Made by a program: the position numbers and the translations under genes. Of a stretch of 64,000 nt of DNA, positions 37,225 to 46,078 are shown in pieces. This DNA comes from Erysipelothrix sp. HDW6C (GTDB lineage: Bacteria; Bacillota_I; Bacilli_A; Erysipelotrichales; Erysipelotrichaceae). Below the pieces are notes generated by a model. That model saw nothing but the letters and a program-made list of their open reading frames with translations. It did not search any database and was not told the origin of the DNA. Positions within the stretch are counted from its first letter, which is position 1, and each line of letters begins with the position of its first letter. The DNA lies in the NCBI RefSeq assembly GCF_011299615.1, contig NZ_CP049861.1, forward strand, positions 930,001-994,000, read 5' to 3'.

Positions 37225-38203
37225 AAGCAAGTTCTTCCATTGGAAGTATGTCGTCACATTCCTCAATAACTGTAGTACCTTCGCGCTTGGCAATTTGTTT
37301 GGCATAGAAGTCAACCAAGAATGGAACGATGATCATCGTAACAATTGAAGCGGTAGCACACATGGCTGCCGTAACAGGAACAAGTTCTTGCAATGAAGGG
37401 TCAGTTGCAGCAATAAGAGCCGGTGTGAGGGCGGAGTTTGCGGCAACAGTTCCCATTGCGATTCCCAAAGGTGTTTTCTTTTTGAGGGTGAGGTTGTAGA
37501 TATAATGAATGATAAAACCAAGTAAGAGTGAAATAACTCCAAGTAAGATTCCGGGAATACCCGCAACAAGTAAATTGGATAGATTGGATGTTGCACCCAC
37601 TGAGAATGTCATAAACATAACAATTAAGTCTTGGGAATCTTTACATAACTTCTTGAACTCAGGGTCAAGATTACCCCATATAACACCAATTCCAATTAGA
37701 ATTAGAACAGAGATAATTTCTGCGAAAGGAATTTGTGCTGAACCTGAAAGGCCCATAACGATCAAGGTTCCGAAGGGACCGTTTTTTAATGAGAGAACCG
37801 ATACTGCTCCAGCATCACTTCCATCCCCATATTCACCACACAATGCGGCGTATAATGAGCTGTTGTTACTTGGTAGCGCGCAGTACAGTGCGAAGGGTGT
37901 AATTCCTAGGATTCCTGCAGGTCCAAACATACGCCCTGCAATCCATCCAACAACACCACTTAAGACAAGTTTAAGAATAAGTAGAATGGAGCCTTTGTAT
38001 AATGGTAGGCCTGCTTGCTTTATATTAATCTGTGTTCCGCAAATGATGAGGAATAATCCCATAAGTACAGCACTACCATTTTTAAACAGTGAAGTCGATG
38101 GACCTCCAAGATTTAAAATTTGTGGAAAGAATGTATTTAACACCATTCCAAGAATTAAGGGGACGATGACACATCCTCCAGGTATTTTTTTTAATGTTTT
38201 CAT
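37223..38203 (-). CDS. kdgT: 2-keto-3-deoxygluconate permease, KdgT family
   Basis: 326 residues from ATG 38203 (GAGGAGAA upstream). Ten or so membrane helices. Signature pieces: PGGCVIVPLILGMVLNTFFP at the N-terminus, FKNGSAVLMGLFLIICGTQI, FALYCALPSNNSSLYAALCGEYGD and AANSALTPALIAATDP. KdgT proteins import 2-keto-3-deoxygluconate with protons. The rest of the KDG pathway (kinase, aldolase) is not in the window, so the true substrate may differ. A LysR-type gene, frameshifted in this sequence, lies divergently and was presumably its regulator. Confidence 0.88.
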   Translation of the reverse strand: MKTLKKIPGGCVIVPLILGMVLNTFFPQILNLGGPSTSLFKNGSAVLMGLFLIICGTQINIKQAGLPLYKGSILLILKLVLSGVVGWIAGRMFGPAGILGITPFALYCALPSNNSSLYAALCGEYGDGSDAGAVSVLSLKNGPFGTLIVMGLSGSAQIPFAEIISVLILIGIGVIWGNLDPEFKKLCKDSQDLIVMFMTFSVGATSNLSNLLVAGIPGILLGVISLLLGFIIHYIYNLTLKKKTPLGIAMGTVAANSALTPALIAATDPSLQELVPVTAAMCATASIVTMIIVPFLVDFYAKQIAKREGTTVIEECDDILPMEELA

Positions 38204-38359
38204 TGCGTTCTCCTCTTTGTGCATTGTGCAACGAGCTGTTAGATGCTAAGTTTGCAGTCAATTTCTTCTAACAACTTTGTATCTTAATTTTACAACAGGA
38301 TAAAATATAAGTATAATTAAGAAATAAAATACTTTTAATAAAAATAATTTATAGGAGTC

Positions 38360-39213
38360 ATGATGCAAAACACACGAGAAATGAAACGCCTCTACACATT
38401 TAAGGCAGTATACGAACTAAACAGTTTTTCCCGCGCAGCAGAGATTATGTTTATAACCCAAGCGGCTGTGTCCATTCAAATTCAGCAACTCGAGGAAGAA
38501 GTTGAAGCAATATTCTTTCAGAGAAATGGTCGAAACTCAATTATTCCAACCGAAGCGGGACGATTATTTTATAAACAGGTAATTAAGATGATTGATGAGT
38601 GGCAGAATACGATGACTCTTTTAAATGAGGTCTCTAACATTCGAAACCGCTGTACAATTGGATGCTCGCATTCATTTTCAAATACATATCTTCCAAGTCT
38701 TGTAGTTCAGTTGATAAAGCAATTTCCGGCAGTTGATTTCAAATTTTCAGTGGACAACTCGCAGGTCGTATATGATGGCGTAATGAAACGGACGATTGAC
38801 TTTGGTGTCATCGAACGCGCCCTTCCAATTGAAGAGTCACTTGAACGCATTCAACTTGTTGCTGATAGTTTAGTGCTGGCTGGTAATCCTGATGGAAAGC
38901 AATGGATCATGCGAGAACAAGATTCGGGAATTCATTATTACAATAAAATGTTTCTTGATGAGGAAGGGATAACCCCGAGGCTGTTGTCACAATAAATGAC
39001 AATGACCTCATACTCAAGGTATTGGAGGAAGGATGGGGAACATCTTTAGTCTCCAAACAAAACGCACAGGGCCACAACTTTCCAACCATTGAGTTGGATA
39101 AAAAGTATTCCCGCAACTATTACCTCATTCAAACAACAATGAACGATTTTCCACGAGAGATTGTCGACTTCGTTGTTAATTATGTCCAGCAAATGCATGC
39201 CAACCAAGGGTAA
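38360..39213 (+). pseudogene. LysR-family regulator, frameshifted at a C run
   Basis: The first 211 codons encode a LysR HTH (residues about 10-65; FSRAAEIMFITQAAVSIQIQQLEEEV) and part of the substrate-binding domain, ending prematurely at TAA 38993-38995. Reading from the other frame immediately after the CCCC run near 38972-38975 restores the family: EAVVTINDNDLILKVLEEGWGTSLVSKQ... to the stop at 39213. Adding one C gives a continuous protein of about 284 residues, normal for LysR. The gene is divergent from kdgT. A true mutation, phase variation in the C run, or an assembly error would all look the same. Confidence 0.8.
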
Positions 39214-39248
39214 CCTTGGTTTTAATTTTGAAAAAAAGAGTATGCACG

Positions 39249-39300
39249 TTGACATAGTGATAGAAAGGGTATATTATCAAACATACCGAATGAATGTTTG
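39249..39300 (+). promoter_or_regulatory. Promoter and TetR-type operator
   Basis: TTGACA (39249-39254), 17-base spacer, TATTAT (39272-39277). Directly after the -10 lies the inverted repeat CAAACAT-N9-ATGTTTG (39278-39300), covering the predicted start of transcription 20 bases ahead of the TetR gene; autorepression is likely. Confidence 0.7.
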
Positions 39301-39319
39301 GTGTCAGGAGAAACAAAAG

Positions 39320-39943
39320 ATGAAGAATCGCTATGACTCAGAAGCAACCATCAACGATATCTTGGATGTCGCCACTGCACTCTTTATTGAAAAGGGTTAT
39401 GAGAAAACATCAATCCAGGATATTGTGAAAGGATTGGATGGTCTTACACGTGGTGCAATCTATCACCACTTTGATTCAAAGGATGACATTATCAGTGCAG
39501 TAATGCGGCGAATGTTTCCAGAAAATGACTATTTCGCGCAACTCAAACATCGGACAGATTTAACAGGTCTTGAAAAGTTACGTGAGGTTTATTTGGAATC
39601 GATTTTTAACGATCAGGTCCAGTCATTTTTTATGCAATCTGCAGCACTGTTGAAGAATCCCAGATTCTTTGTTGAATACATGAAAGTGAATGCATCAGTA
39701 TTCTCACCTCAGATTATGGAATTGTTGGATGAGGGGAATGCGGATGGGTCATTGGATGTGAAATATACAAAATATGTATCCGAGGTTGTGTTACTTCTCT
39801 TGGGAACTTGGTTTGTACAGGAAATATTCCCTGTTACAGTTGATGAGTTTCGCGAGAAAATATATGCAACAAAGTATATATTGGACAGCATCGGTATTGA
39901 TTTGTTGAATGACGAAATTATGAAAAAGACCATGGTCTTTTAA
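39320..39943 (+). CDS. TetR-family transcriptional regulator
   Basis: 207 residues from ATG 39320 (TCAGGAGAAA upstream; the longer frame runs back through the LysR gene and the promoter). The N-terminal HTH is typical: ATALFIEKGYEKTSIQDIVKG...TRGAIYHHFDSKDDI (residues about 15-58). The ligand domain is unrecognised. It is followed after 17 bases by a membrane-anchored hydrolase, which it presumably controls with itself through the palindrome at 39278-39300. Confidence 0.88.
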   Translation: MKNRYDSEATINDILDVATALFIEKGYEKTSIQDIVKGLDGLTRGAIYHHFDSKDDIISAVMRRMFPENDYFAQLKHRTDLTGLEKLREVYLESIFNDQVQSFFMQSAALLKNPRFFVEYMKVNASVFSPQIMELLDEGNADGSLDVKYTKYVSEVVLLLLGTWFVQEIFPVTVDEFREKIYATKYILDSIGIDLLNDEIMKKTMVF

Positions 39944-39960
39944 GTAGAAAGAGGATAGTT

Positions 39961-40896
39961 TTGAAAAAATTTGGTAAGGTAGTGAAGAAAATGCTTATTG
40001 GTTTATTGGTAGTATTAGTTGTGTTCTTTACAGGAACATTTATATTTGGTCGTGTGACACTTAATAATAACAAAGCGAAGATTGAGCCATACGGACAAAA
40101 GGTTGATGTCATGGGTAAACAAATGAATGTCTACATTCAAGGTAATGGTGAAGAGACAATTGTGATGATTCCTGGATATGGAACACCGTCCCCAACCCTT
40201 GACTTTGCACCATTAATTGATGAACTGTCAGGCAAGTACCGTGTTGTTGTACTTGAACCCTTTGGTTACGGTCTCAGTGATGAAACAGATCGTGAACGTA
40301 CTCCTGCAAATATGATTGAAGAGTACCATGAAGCTATTAAAGCACTTGGTATTGATAAATTTGTATTTATGGGACACTCAATTGGTGGAATTTATATTTT
40401 AAATTATGTTAATACATACCCAGGTGAAGTTACGGCATTCATTGGTGTGGACACAAGTGTTCCAGATCAACCAAGTACAAGTCTTCCTTCAGGTCTCTTT
40501 AAGTTCGCGAAGAAATCAGGAATTCTAAGTCTTGTTCAAGAGTTCTATATGGAGAGTGGCGCACCTGCAACAGTGTGGGAAGGTCAAAAAGAAAACTATG
40601 ATTTGATTGCCGATGTGAATGCGTTTAATGATACGACGATGAATGAGTTGGGTAATCTTACAAATATTTTCGAGTCATCACGTGGTTTGAAACTGCCTGC
40701 AGACTTACCGGTATATCTCTTTGTACAAGAACATAACACGGGTGTCGAACGATGGACAGAAATGCATCAAGCACAAATGGCTGAAGGTAAGAATGGTAAA
40801 ATGCTTCTCATTGATGCGGATCATTATCTCCACCATACGGAATCAAAATTAATTGCCAGTGAAACAATTAAATACCTTGAAAGTTTGAAACAATAA
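39961..40896 (+). CDS. Membrane-anchored alpha/beta hydrolase
   Basis: 311 residues from TTG 39961 with AGAAAGAGGA upstream. One N-terminal helix (residues about 10-30) anchors it, catalytic domain outside by the positive-inside rule. The fold's landmarks are VMIPGYGTPSP (oxyanion region), nucleophile elbow MGHSIGGIY (Ser in GHSIGG) and a C-terminal LIDADHYLHHT with the likely catalytic His; VEPFGYGLSDE-like VVLEPFGYGLSDETD precedes the elbow. Substrate unknown; lipid esters or peptidoglycan-linked esters are possible outside the cell. Operon with TetR. Confidence 0.85.
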   Translation: MKKFGKVVKKMLIGLLVVLVVFFTGTFIFGRVTLNNNKAKIEPYGQKVDVMGKQMNVYIQGNGEETIVMIPGYGTPSPTLDFAPLIDELSGKYRVVVLEPFGYGLSDETDRERTPANMIEEYHEAIKALGIDKFVFMGHSIGGIYILNYVNTYPGEVTAFIGVDTSVPDQPSTSLPSGLFKFAKKSGILSLVQEFYMESGAPATVWEGQKENYDLIADVNAFNDTTMNELGNLTNIFESSRGLKLPADLPVYLFVQEHNTGVERWTEMHQAQMAEGKNGKMLLIDADHYLHHTESKLIASETIKYLESLKQ

Positions 40897-40902
40897 TTTT
40901 TG

Positions 40903-40933
40903 AAGATACTGTGAAAACGCAGTATCTTTTTTT
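40903..40933 (+). terminator. Terminator after the hydrolase gene
   Basis: AAGATACTG / CAGTATCTT stem with a T tract. Confidence 0.85.
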
Positions 40934-40940
40934 GTTTTTA

Positions 40941-40989
40941 TTGACAGAATCATGAATTCACGATATTCTCTAAATGCGAATCATTTGCA
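40941..40989 (+). promoter_or_regulatory. Promoter with Fur/Zur-like box
   Basis: TTGACA (40941-40946), 17-base spacer, TATTCT (40964-40969). At 40975-40989 TGCGAATCATTTGCA is a 7-1-7 imperfect palindrome (two unmatched positions), the layout of Fur-family boxes, covering the predicted transcription start. Zinc control by Zur would fit the downstream gene. Confidence 0.5.
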
Positions 40990-41027
40990 ACTGGAGAAAA
41001 GTGCGTCATGATTCGGAGGAGGATATT

Positions 41028-41978
41028 ATGAAGAAAATAGCAATTTTGTTGAGTGTAATACTAACTTTAGTAGGGTGCTCATCCAAAGATAAAACTGACA
41101 CTGAAGCGATAAAAGTTGTAACTAGTTTTTATCCCTTGTACGATTTCACATTAAAAATTGGTGGCGATCACGTTGAAATTATAAATATTGTAGGAAGCTC
41201 AGAAGCGCATGGTTTTGAGCCTTCACCACAAAATCTTATCGATATAAATGAAGCGGATATTTTTATATATAATGGTGCTGGTATGGAGCCTTGGGTTGAA
41301 AAGGTACTTGCAACAATTGAAAACAAAGAGCTTACCATCATAAATGCCAGTGAAAAAATTGCCCTCATGGAATCGGATCATAATCACGATCACGAAACAT
41401 CCGATGATGATCATGAAGAACACTCCGACCATGACCACGAAGATCATGATCATGGTATTTATGATCCCCACACATGGCTTGATCCTGAGAATGCGCGGAT
41501 TCAGATGGCAGCAATTCGCGATGCGCTCATTGGATTGGATGCCCAAAACAGCCGTGACTATACTGAAAACTACGATCGCTACGACAGCGAGATTACAAAA
41601 TTGATGTCTGAGTTCTCAGAGAAACTAAGCAATACAACTCGTAAAGAAATTATTGTTGATCACCCAGCATTTGGATATCTATTGCACCGATTCGGTATTG
41701 AACAAATTGCGATTACTGGGGGAAGTCTGGAGAGTGAACCTACGATTAAAGATATCGAGGCAGCCATTCAACAAATAAAAGATCTTGATGCAAAAGTAAT
41801 TTATGTTGAAACGTTGAGTGATTTAAAAATTGCCAATGTATTAAATAAAGAGTTAGGAGTTCAAGTACTTACGCTAAATACCCTTGAATCCATGACTAAA
41901 GATGCCTTGGTATCAGGCAATGATTATTTCTCTGTAATGCGACAAAACATGGATAATATTCTCGAGGGCCTAAAGTAA
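41028..41978 (+). CDS. Zinc ABC transporter substrate-binding lipoprotein (ZnuA/AdcA-like)
   Basis: 316 residues from ATG 41028 (CGGAGGAGG upstream). Lipobox LVGC with Cys17. Cluster A-I binding fold: VVTSFYPLYDF, SSEAHGFEPSP (metal His61), a histidine/aspartate-rich loop at residues about 117-143 with DHDHEDHDH, and DPHTWLDPENA (metal His148). The His-rich loop is diagnostic of zinc rather than manganese carriers. It captures Zn2+ at the outer membrane face for an ABC permease, but no permease or ATPase gene is adjacent, so the partners must be elsewhere. A Fur-like box overlaps its promoter. Confidence 0.92.
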   Translation: MKKIAILLSVILTLVGCSSKDKTDTEAIKVVTSFYPLYDFTLKIGGDHVEIINIVGSSEAHGFEPSPQNLIDINEADIFIYNGAGMEPWVEKVLATIENKELTIINASEKIALMESDHNHDHETSDDDHEEHSDHDHEDHDHGIYDPHTWLDPENARIQMAAIRDALIGLDAQNSRDYTENYDRYDSEITKLMSEFSEKLSNTTRKEIIVDHPAFGYLLHRFGIEQIAITGGSLESEPTIKDIEAAIQQIKDLDAKVIYVETLSDLKIANVLNKELGVQVLTLNTLESMTKDALVSGNDYFSVMRQNMDNILEGLK

Positions 41979-42017
41979 ACTATGATAGAATAGTTTCACA
42001 ATGAAAGCGAGTGTTGT

Positions 42018-42881
42018 ATGAAAATCATAAAAATTGGTGATAAGGAGTATTTCTACTCCAATGATATAAGAGAAAATAATGAAGTAAGAAACAGTTTCAA
42101 CAAGCTTGCCCTAGAGACATTTGACCTTTCATTTGATGGTTGGTATCAAAGTGGATTTTGGAACGAAAACTACCGCCCCTTTGTGTTACTTGATGGTACG
42201 CGTGTTGTTGCCAATGTATCTGCAAATATTTTGGACTTTGATATAAAGGAGGAGAGAAAGAAAACTGTTCAGATTGGAACCGTCATGTGTGATCATGACT
42301 ATCGCAACCAGGGGCTGGTTCGCTACTTAATGGATCGTGTCATTGAGACGTTTGAAACATCCATGGATGCAATCTATCTTTATGCTAATGGTTCAGTTCT
42401 CGAATTTTATGAAAAGTTTGGATTCAAGCCAGCTTTGGAATACCATCAAACATTTCAAACGTACCCCTTGATATCGACATTCAAACATGTGGTTCTTGAT
42501 CCGCGTACAATCGCTTCACTGCAGTCTGCATTCGAACAAGGCAATGCGATGTCGTCTGCGCGTATGAAGAATAACTTCGATTTGGTGATGTTTTACTGCA
42601 CAGGGCCTTTTAACAATTCGGTCTATTACAGTGAAGTCCACAATTGCTTTGCGATTTATGAAGATGGAGTCTTATACGATCTCTATGGAAAAGATGCGGA
42701 CTTAAAAACAATACTTCATGAACTCGGTAATGGAACATCTATTACATTAGGATTTATGGCAGAAGGATTATTAGAGCCCGTAACTGCGGTGTTGGAAGAG
42801 GATACCTATCTCTTTGTTTATAACAAACTTGAGAATATTTTTGCAGAACCTTTGTTGTTACCACTACTTTCTCATGCATAG
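42018..42881 (+). CDS. GNAT family N-acetyltransferase, two-domain
   Basis: 287 residues. The GNAT core lies in the first half: VQIGTVMCDHDYRNQGLVRYLMD, where RNQGL is the acetyl-CoA pyrophosphate loop, then IYLYANGSVLEFYEKFGFKPA. The second half (from about residue 150) looks like a degenerate second GNAT or a substrate domain. No signal peptide. The start follows GAAAGCGAG, a modest site. Substrate unknown. The gene is monocistronic and ends at a bidirectional terminator. Confidence 0.8.
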   Translation: MKIIKIGDKEYFYSNDIRENNEVRNSFNKLALETFDLSFDGWYQSGFWNENYRPFVLLDGTRVVANVSANILDFDIKEERKKTVQIGTVMCDHDYRNQGLVRYLMDRVIETFETSMDAIYLYANGSVLEFYEKFGFKPALEYHQTFQTYPLISTFKHVVLDPRTIASLQSAFEQGNAMSSARMKNNFDLVMFYCTGPFNNSVYYSEVHNCFAIYEDGVLYDLYGKDADLKTILHELGNGTSITLGFMAEGLLEPVTAVLEEDTYLFVYNKLENIFAEPLLLPLLSHA

Positions 42882-42883
42882 TA

Positions 42884-42913
42884 AAGCCACGTTTTAGAAA
42901 CGTGGCTCTTTTT
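42884..42913. terminator. Bidirectional terminator
   Basis: AAGCCACGTTT / AAACGTGGCTT-like stem followed by TTTTTAA, between convergent genes. Confidence 0.8.
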
Positions 42914-43637
42914 AATTATCTTGTTTTGTTGGCGCAATAACCAACTCACGGATGGATACTTCTTGCGGTAAAGAGAACATCATCAATGCAGCATTGGCAA
43001 CATGACGCGGGTCCATGGAATATCCTCCCATCGTATCTTTCCACACCACATAGTCATCCTTAATCTTTTGATTACTAGTGTGCGATAGTAACTCGGTTTC
43101 GGCAGCTCCTGGTGAAAGCACAAGAACACGCACATTGCTTCCAGAAATTTCTTGCCTTAATGTTTCACTTAATGCATGAACACCGTATTTTGTGGCAGAA
43201 TAAACGGCATGATTTGTAAATGTCTTGAATCCAGCAATTGATGAAATATTAATAATCGTACCACTCTCGCGTTCAATCATACTTTCAATTACGCTTCGTG
43301 TACCATTTAGAACACCACTCACGTTGACATTGATCATTGTTTGCCATTCTTGTGGATCTTGGTTCCAAATATTACCAAGCAACATGACCCCAGCATTGTT
43401 AATCAATAAATCAACAGGACCAAACTGTGCCACGGCTTCATTCACTGAACTTTGAAATGCATCAGCATCCGTGACGTCAACTTTTCGAATCATGACATTA
43501 TCAAGGTTCAACGCTTCAATTAATTCAGTACGACGCGCAATTAATAATAATGGATGTCCTGCATCATGAAAGACGCGGGCCATTTCTTTTCCAAAACCAC
43601 TGCTTGCACCTGTTATAACTACTAATCCTTTTTCCAT
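42912..43637 (-). CDS. Short-chain dehydrogenase/reductase
   Basis: 241 residues, classical SDR. Cofactor loop VITGASSGFGKEMA, NNAG (LINNAGVML), catalytic Ser in NISSIAGF and YSATK with catalytic Tyr and Lys, followed by SPGAAETE. An arginine after beta-2 (LIARR) suggests NADP. Substrate unknown. It is divergent from an HxlR-type regulator with a 27-bp palindrome between, which is the common arrangement for redox- or aldehyde-responsive SDR genes. Confidence 0.92.
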   Translation of the reverse strand: MEKGLVVITGASSGFGKEMARVFHDAGHPLLLIARRTELIEALNLDNVMIRKVDVTDADAFQSSVNEAVAQFGPVDLLINNAGVMLLGNIWNQDPQEWQTMINVNVSGVLNGTRSVIESMIERESGTIINISSIAGFKTFTNHAVYSATKYGVHALSETLRQEISGSNVRVLVLSPGAAETELLSHTSNQKIKDDYVVWKDTMGGYSMDPRHVANAALMMFSLPQEVSIRELVIAPTKQDN

Positions 43638-43685
43638 ACTTATACCTCACTTGTAGGAATAGTGTATAATGAATGCAAACACCTG

Positions 43686-43712
43686 CCTAGTACGCACATT
43701 CGTGTAACTAGG
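43686..43712. promoter_or_regulatory. Palindromic operator between SDR and HxlR genes
   Basis: CCTAGT ... ACTAGG (43686-43691 and 43707-43712) with a further inner GCAC/GTGT symmetry. The 27-bp element sits between the divergent genes and is the probable HxlR-type binding site. Confidence 0.55.
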
Positions 43713-43742
43713 TAACATCAAGGTAACTAAAGGAGGGGCACA

Positions 43743-44075
43743 ATGTATCTCAATGAGTTTGATGCAACACTAAAAATAATCCAAGGAAAATGGAAAACAG
43801 TCATTCTCTATGAATTGTATGAGAGTAAGGTTGTTCGCTTTAACGCAATGCGTGAGATCATTGGCGAGATTTCCAACAAGACACTCACACATCAACTGCG
43901 AGAACTTGAGTCGGATGGTTTGGTAATTCGCACCGTCCATCCTACCATACCTCCTCATGTAGATTATGAGTTATCGGAAAAGGGGAAAACAATAATCCCC
44001 GTATTAAATATGATTTGCGATTGGGGTTTGGAGAATACCGACCACGATCAACTTGAAACGACCTTGTGTCGATAA
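43743..44075 (+). CDS. HxlR-family transcriptional regulator
   Basis: 110 residues, one winged-helix domain. The HxlR signature GKWKTVILYEL is followed by RFNAMREIIGEISNKTLTHQLRELESDGLVIR and VDYELSEKGKTIIPVL. The usual redox cysteine near the N-terminus (CP-motif of HypR/YodB types) is absent, so a non-thiol signal is likely. AAAGGAGGGG precedes the ATG. It probably regulates the divergent SDR. Confidence 0.9.
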   Translation: MYLNEFDATLKIIQGKWKTVILYELYESKVVRFNAMREIIGEISNKTLTHQLRELESDGLVIRTVHPTIPPHVDYELSEKGKTIIPVLNMICDWGLENTDHDQLETTLCR

Positions 44076-44076
44076 A

Positions 44077-44103
44077 AAAACCAAGCGCTTGCTTGGTTTT
44101 ATT
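44077..44103. terminator. Bidirectional terminator
   Basis: AAAACCAAGC / GCTTGGTTTT stem, GCTT loop. Confidence 0.8.
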
Positions 44104-44785
44104 CTGCATTAGGGAATTTACCTTTTGGATAGACTTCCAAGTCAGGAAGTTCGAGAATATCTTTGTAGTCATAGTCAAACAAATACTCTTGCATCGTTCC
44201 ATTATCAACTTCCAATTTTAATGTCATCTTGTGATTGGGCTTATCAAAAGTAAGGATTGCCTTATCAATAACGGCATCAGCGCCTTCGATGGTTAAATCT
44301 CGGTATTCAAGGATTAGCACATCGTTCTCCACTTTTCGCTCGGGGACAGACTTGCTGAAATCAATGATGTCGTACATTTTACTCCAGTTCGCTAAGTCGC
44401 GTTCGCGTTGTTCTTGATTATAAATGTCGTGGAAGTCGCTGTCTTGAGGACTCTCAGTTAGCCACTCTGATGAACTATATTTACCATCATCCATTGATAT
44501 TAGGGTATGGTGTTGATAATAGGGTCCCTCTTTAAAGTAGAAGTATGTAATACCATTTTGACTTCGGCGGTGTGTTTCGTTTGTGTCGTAGGCATAAGAA
44601 TTTTCTATCTTCATCATCAACGATGTAGTATTGACATCAATTCGAAACCCATTAACGTTACCGTTAATAATTGTATTTGCCTCTGCTTGTAATTCTGCTG
44701 CATTAGTAATACCTGAATAGGAATCTTTGCTCTGACATCCAACAATTAGCAAAAAACACGTAAAAATCAATAAATACTTTTTCAT
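44099..44785 (-). CDS. Putative lipoprotein
   Basis: 228 residues. Signal peptide with lipobox IVGC (Cys17), then a polar domain rich in charged and aromatic residues. The pattern ANTIINGNVNGFRIDVNTTSLM ... YKDILELPDLEVYPKGKF resembles the beta-rich outer-surface lipoproteins of the LppX/DUF6612-like kind, but I cannot name the family. AGGAGAATATT lies upstream of the start. Monocistronic. Confidence 0.7.
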   Translation of the reverse strand: MKKYLLIFTCFLLIVGCQSKDSYSGITNAAELQAEANTIINGNVNGFRIDVNTTSLMMKIENSYAYDTNETHRRSQNGITYFYFKEGPYYQHHTLISMDDGKYSSSEWLTESPQDSDFHDIYNQEQRERDLANWSKMYDIIDFSKSVPERKVENDVLILEYRDLTIEGADAVIDKAILTFDKPNHKMTLKLEVDNGTMQEYLFDYDYKDILELPDLEVYPKGKFPNAE

Positions 44786-44856
44786 AATATTCTCCTATAA
44801 ATTCTTATACAAGAGTATCACAATTGCATATCAAAAGGTAGGTTTAATTTACGTTT

Positions 44857-45762
44857 CTAAATATGCTTAATAAGATTTGCAATGTATTGATGTGATTTAA
44901 TCGAAGATTCGCTGGTAAAGTTCAGTGAGGCTTCTTTGCGCTTTGCAGCTTGAACAAATGTTGTGATGATTTGTGTAAACCCGCGCTTATCTAAGGTAGG
45001 GGTCCAATCTCCAAAGCGTTCAACACTGCAGCCTTCGCTATTGTTAATGATGAGTCGATCCATCTCTTCGCTGCGATAGAATCCACTTGCACTCATAACC
45101 TCAACTGTTTCACTTCTGCCGCCAGATTTCATATTTATCATTGCAGTCGCTGTACTGTACTCAGTTTCAAATTGAATGGAGGCATGTTGAAGCGCGCCTT
45201 CAATCTCAACAACGCGGTAGTGCGTATTAATAACCGGTGCATCCAATAAGAAAAGCGCCAAATCGACAACATGAATCATCATGTCATATAAAGCAAATGT
45301 TGTATCCTGTAAAGCATTCTCACGTGTCTTTTGAACAGTGATTACAGATTTGTTAGGGACAGCTTTAAGTCGTGTATTAATTGGACTCACACGACGATTA
45401 AAACCTGTCATAAGAATCAACCCTTTCTGAGCCGCTAAATCATGAAGCTCGATTACTTCATTAATGTCCTCACTAACGGGTTTGTCAACATAAACATGGA
45501 TTCCTTTATTTAAAAACTTTCGAATTAATTGTGCATGCGTATCCGTTGGTGTATGAATAAACACTGCTGTAATTCCGGATTCTATAAAAGTATCAAAATT
45601 GTGAAAAGTATGATTGAGACCATATTTTGCTTTGAGTGTTGCCAACTTATCTTCATTCCGAGTAAACATGTGCCACTCAACTTGTTCTTGCATCTGTAAC
45701 ATTACTGGGAGGTATGCTTTAATGGCAATTCCACCTAAACCCATTACACCTATTTTTTGCAT
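44857..45762 (-). CDS. Gfo/Idh/MocA-family oxidoreductase
   Basis: 301 residues from ATG 45762 (GAGGAAAAGAT upstream; the in-frame upstream start at 45795 lies ahead of this site). N-terminal Rossmann fold (IGVMGLGGIA), then FIHTPTDTHAQLIRKFLNKGIHVYVDKPVSEDINEV with the catalytic-lysine motif DKP, and LMTGFNRRVSP. The C-terminal domain has MKSGGRSETVEV. NAD(P)-dependent sugar or cyclitol dehydrogenase by family; substrate unknown. The YceM/MviM-like length fits. tRNA-Arg lies divergently upstream. Confidence 0.85.
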   Translation of the reverse strand: MQKIGVMGLGGIAIKAYLPVMLQMQEQVEWHMFTRNEDKLATLKAKYGLNHTFHNFDTFIESGITAVFIHTPTDTHAQLIRKFLNKGIHVYVDKPVSEDINEVIELHDLAAQKGLILMTGFNRRVSPINTRLKAVPNKSVITVQKTRENALQDTTFALYDMMIHVVDLALFLLDAPVINTHYRVVEIEGALQHASIQFETEYSTATAMINMKSGGRSETVEVMSASGFYRSEEMDRLIINNSEGCSVERFGDWTPTLDKRGFTQIITTFVQAAKRKEASLNFTSESSIKSHQYIANLIKHI

Positions 45763-45826
45763 ATTATCTTTTCCTCTTTTTCCTATCCAAATCATAGCAC
45801 ATTTGTGGTATCATATTCATGGTAAT

Positions 45827-45902
45827 ACGCCCGTGGCGCAACGGATAGCGCGTTTGATTCCGGTTCAAAAGGCTGCAGGTTCGATTCCTGTCGGGCGTGC
45901 CA
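45827..45902 (+). tRNA. tRNA-Arg (anticodon CCG)
   Basis: Full cloverleaf with encoded CCA: acceptor ACGCCCG / CGGGCGT, D arm GCGC...GCGC, anticodon stem TTTGA / TCAAA around TTCCGGT (CCG), T arm GCAGG-TTCGATT-CCTGT, discriminator G. Confidence 0.93.
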
Positions 45903-46078
45903 TTAATCGAATTATCAGGAAGCACTCGCTTCTTTTTTTTAATCTCAATCGAAAAGAGCAATAAACTTTACAAAATATTGAAATAAACTCTAATAAGTGG
46001 TATTGTTATCGTCTAACAAGTCGGGTCCGCTTCGCTCACGGATGACCCTTAATTATCGAAGGATATTAAGGAGGTCAT

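Noticed and set aside
39022-39213. Separate 63-residue gene after the LysR ORF
   Set aside because: It is the natural C-terminus of the LysR protein in the shifted frame, not an independent gene.
45764-45961. Minus-strand frame across tRNA-Arg
   Set aside because: It is the complement of the tRNA and of the leader of the Gfo/Idh gene.
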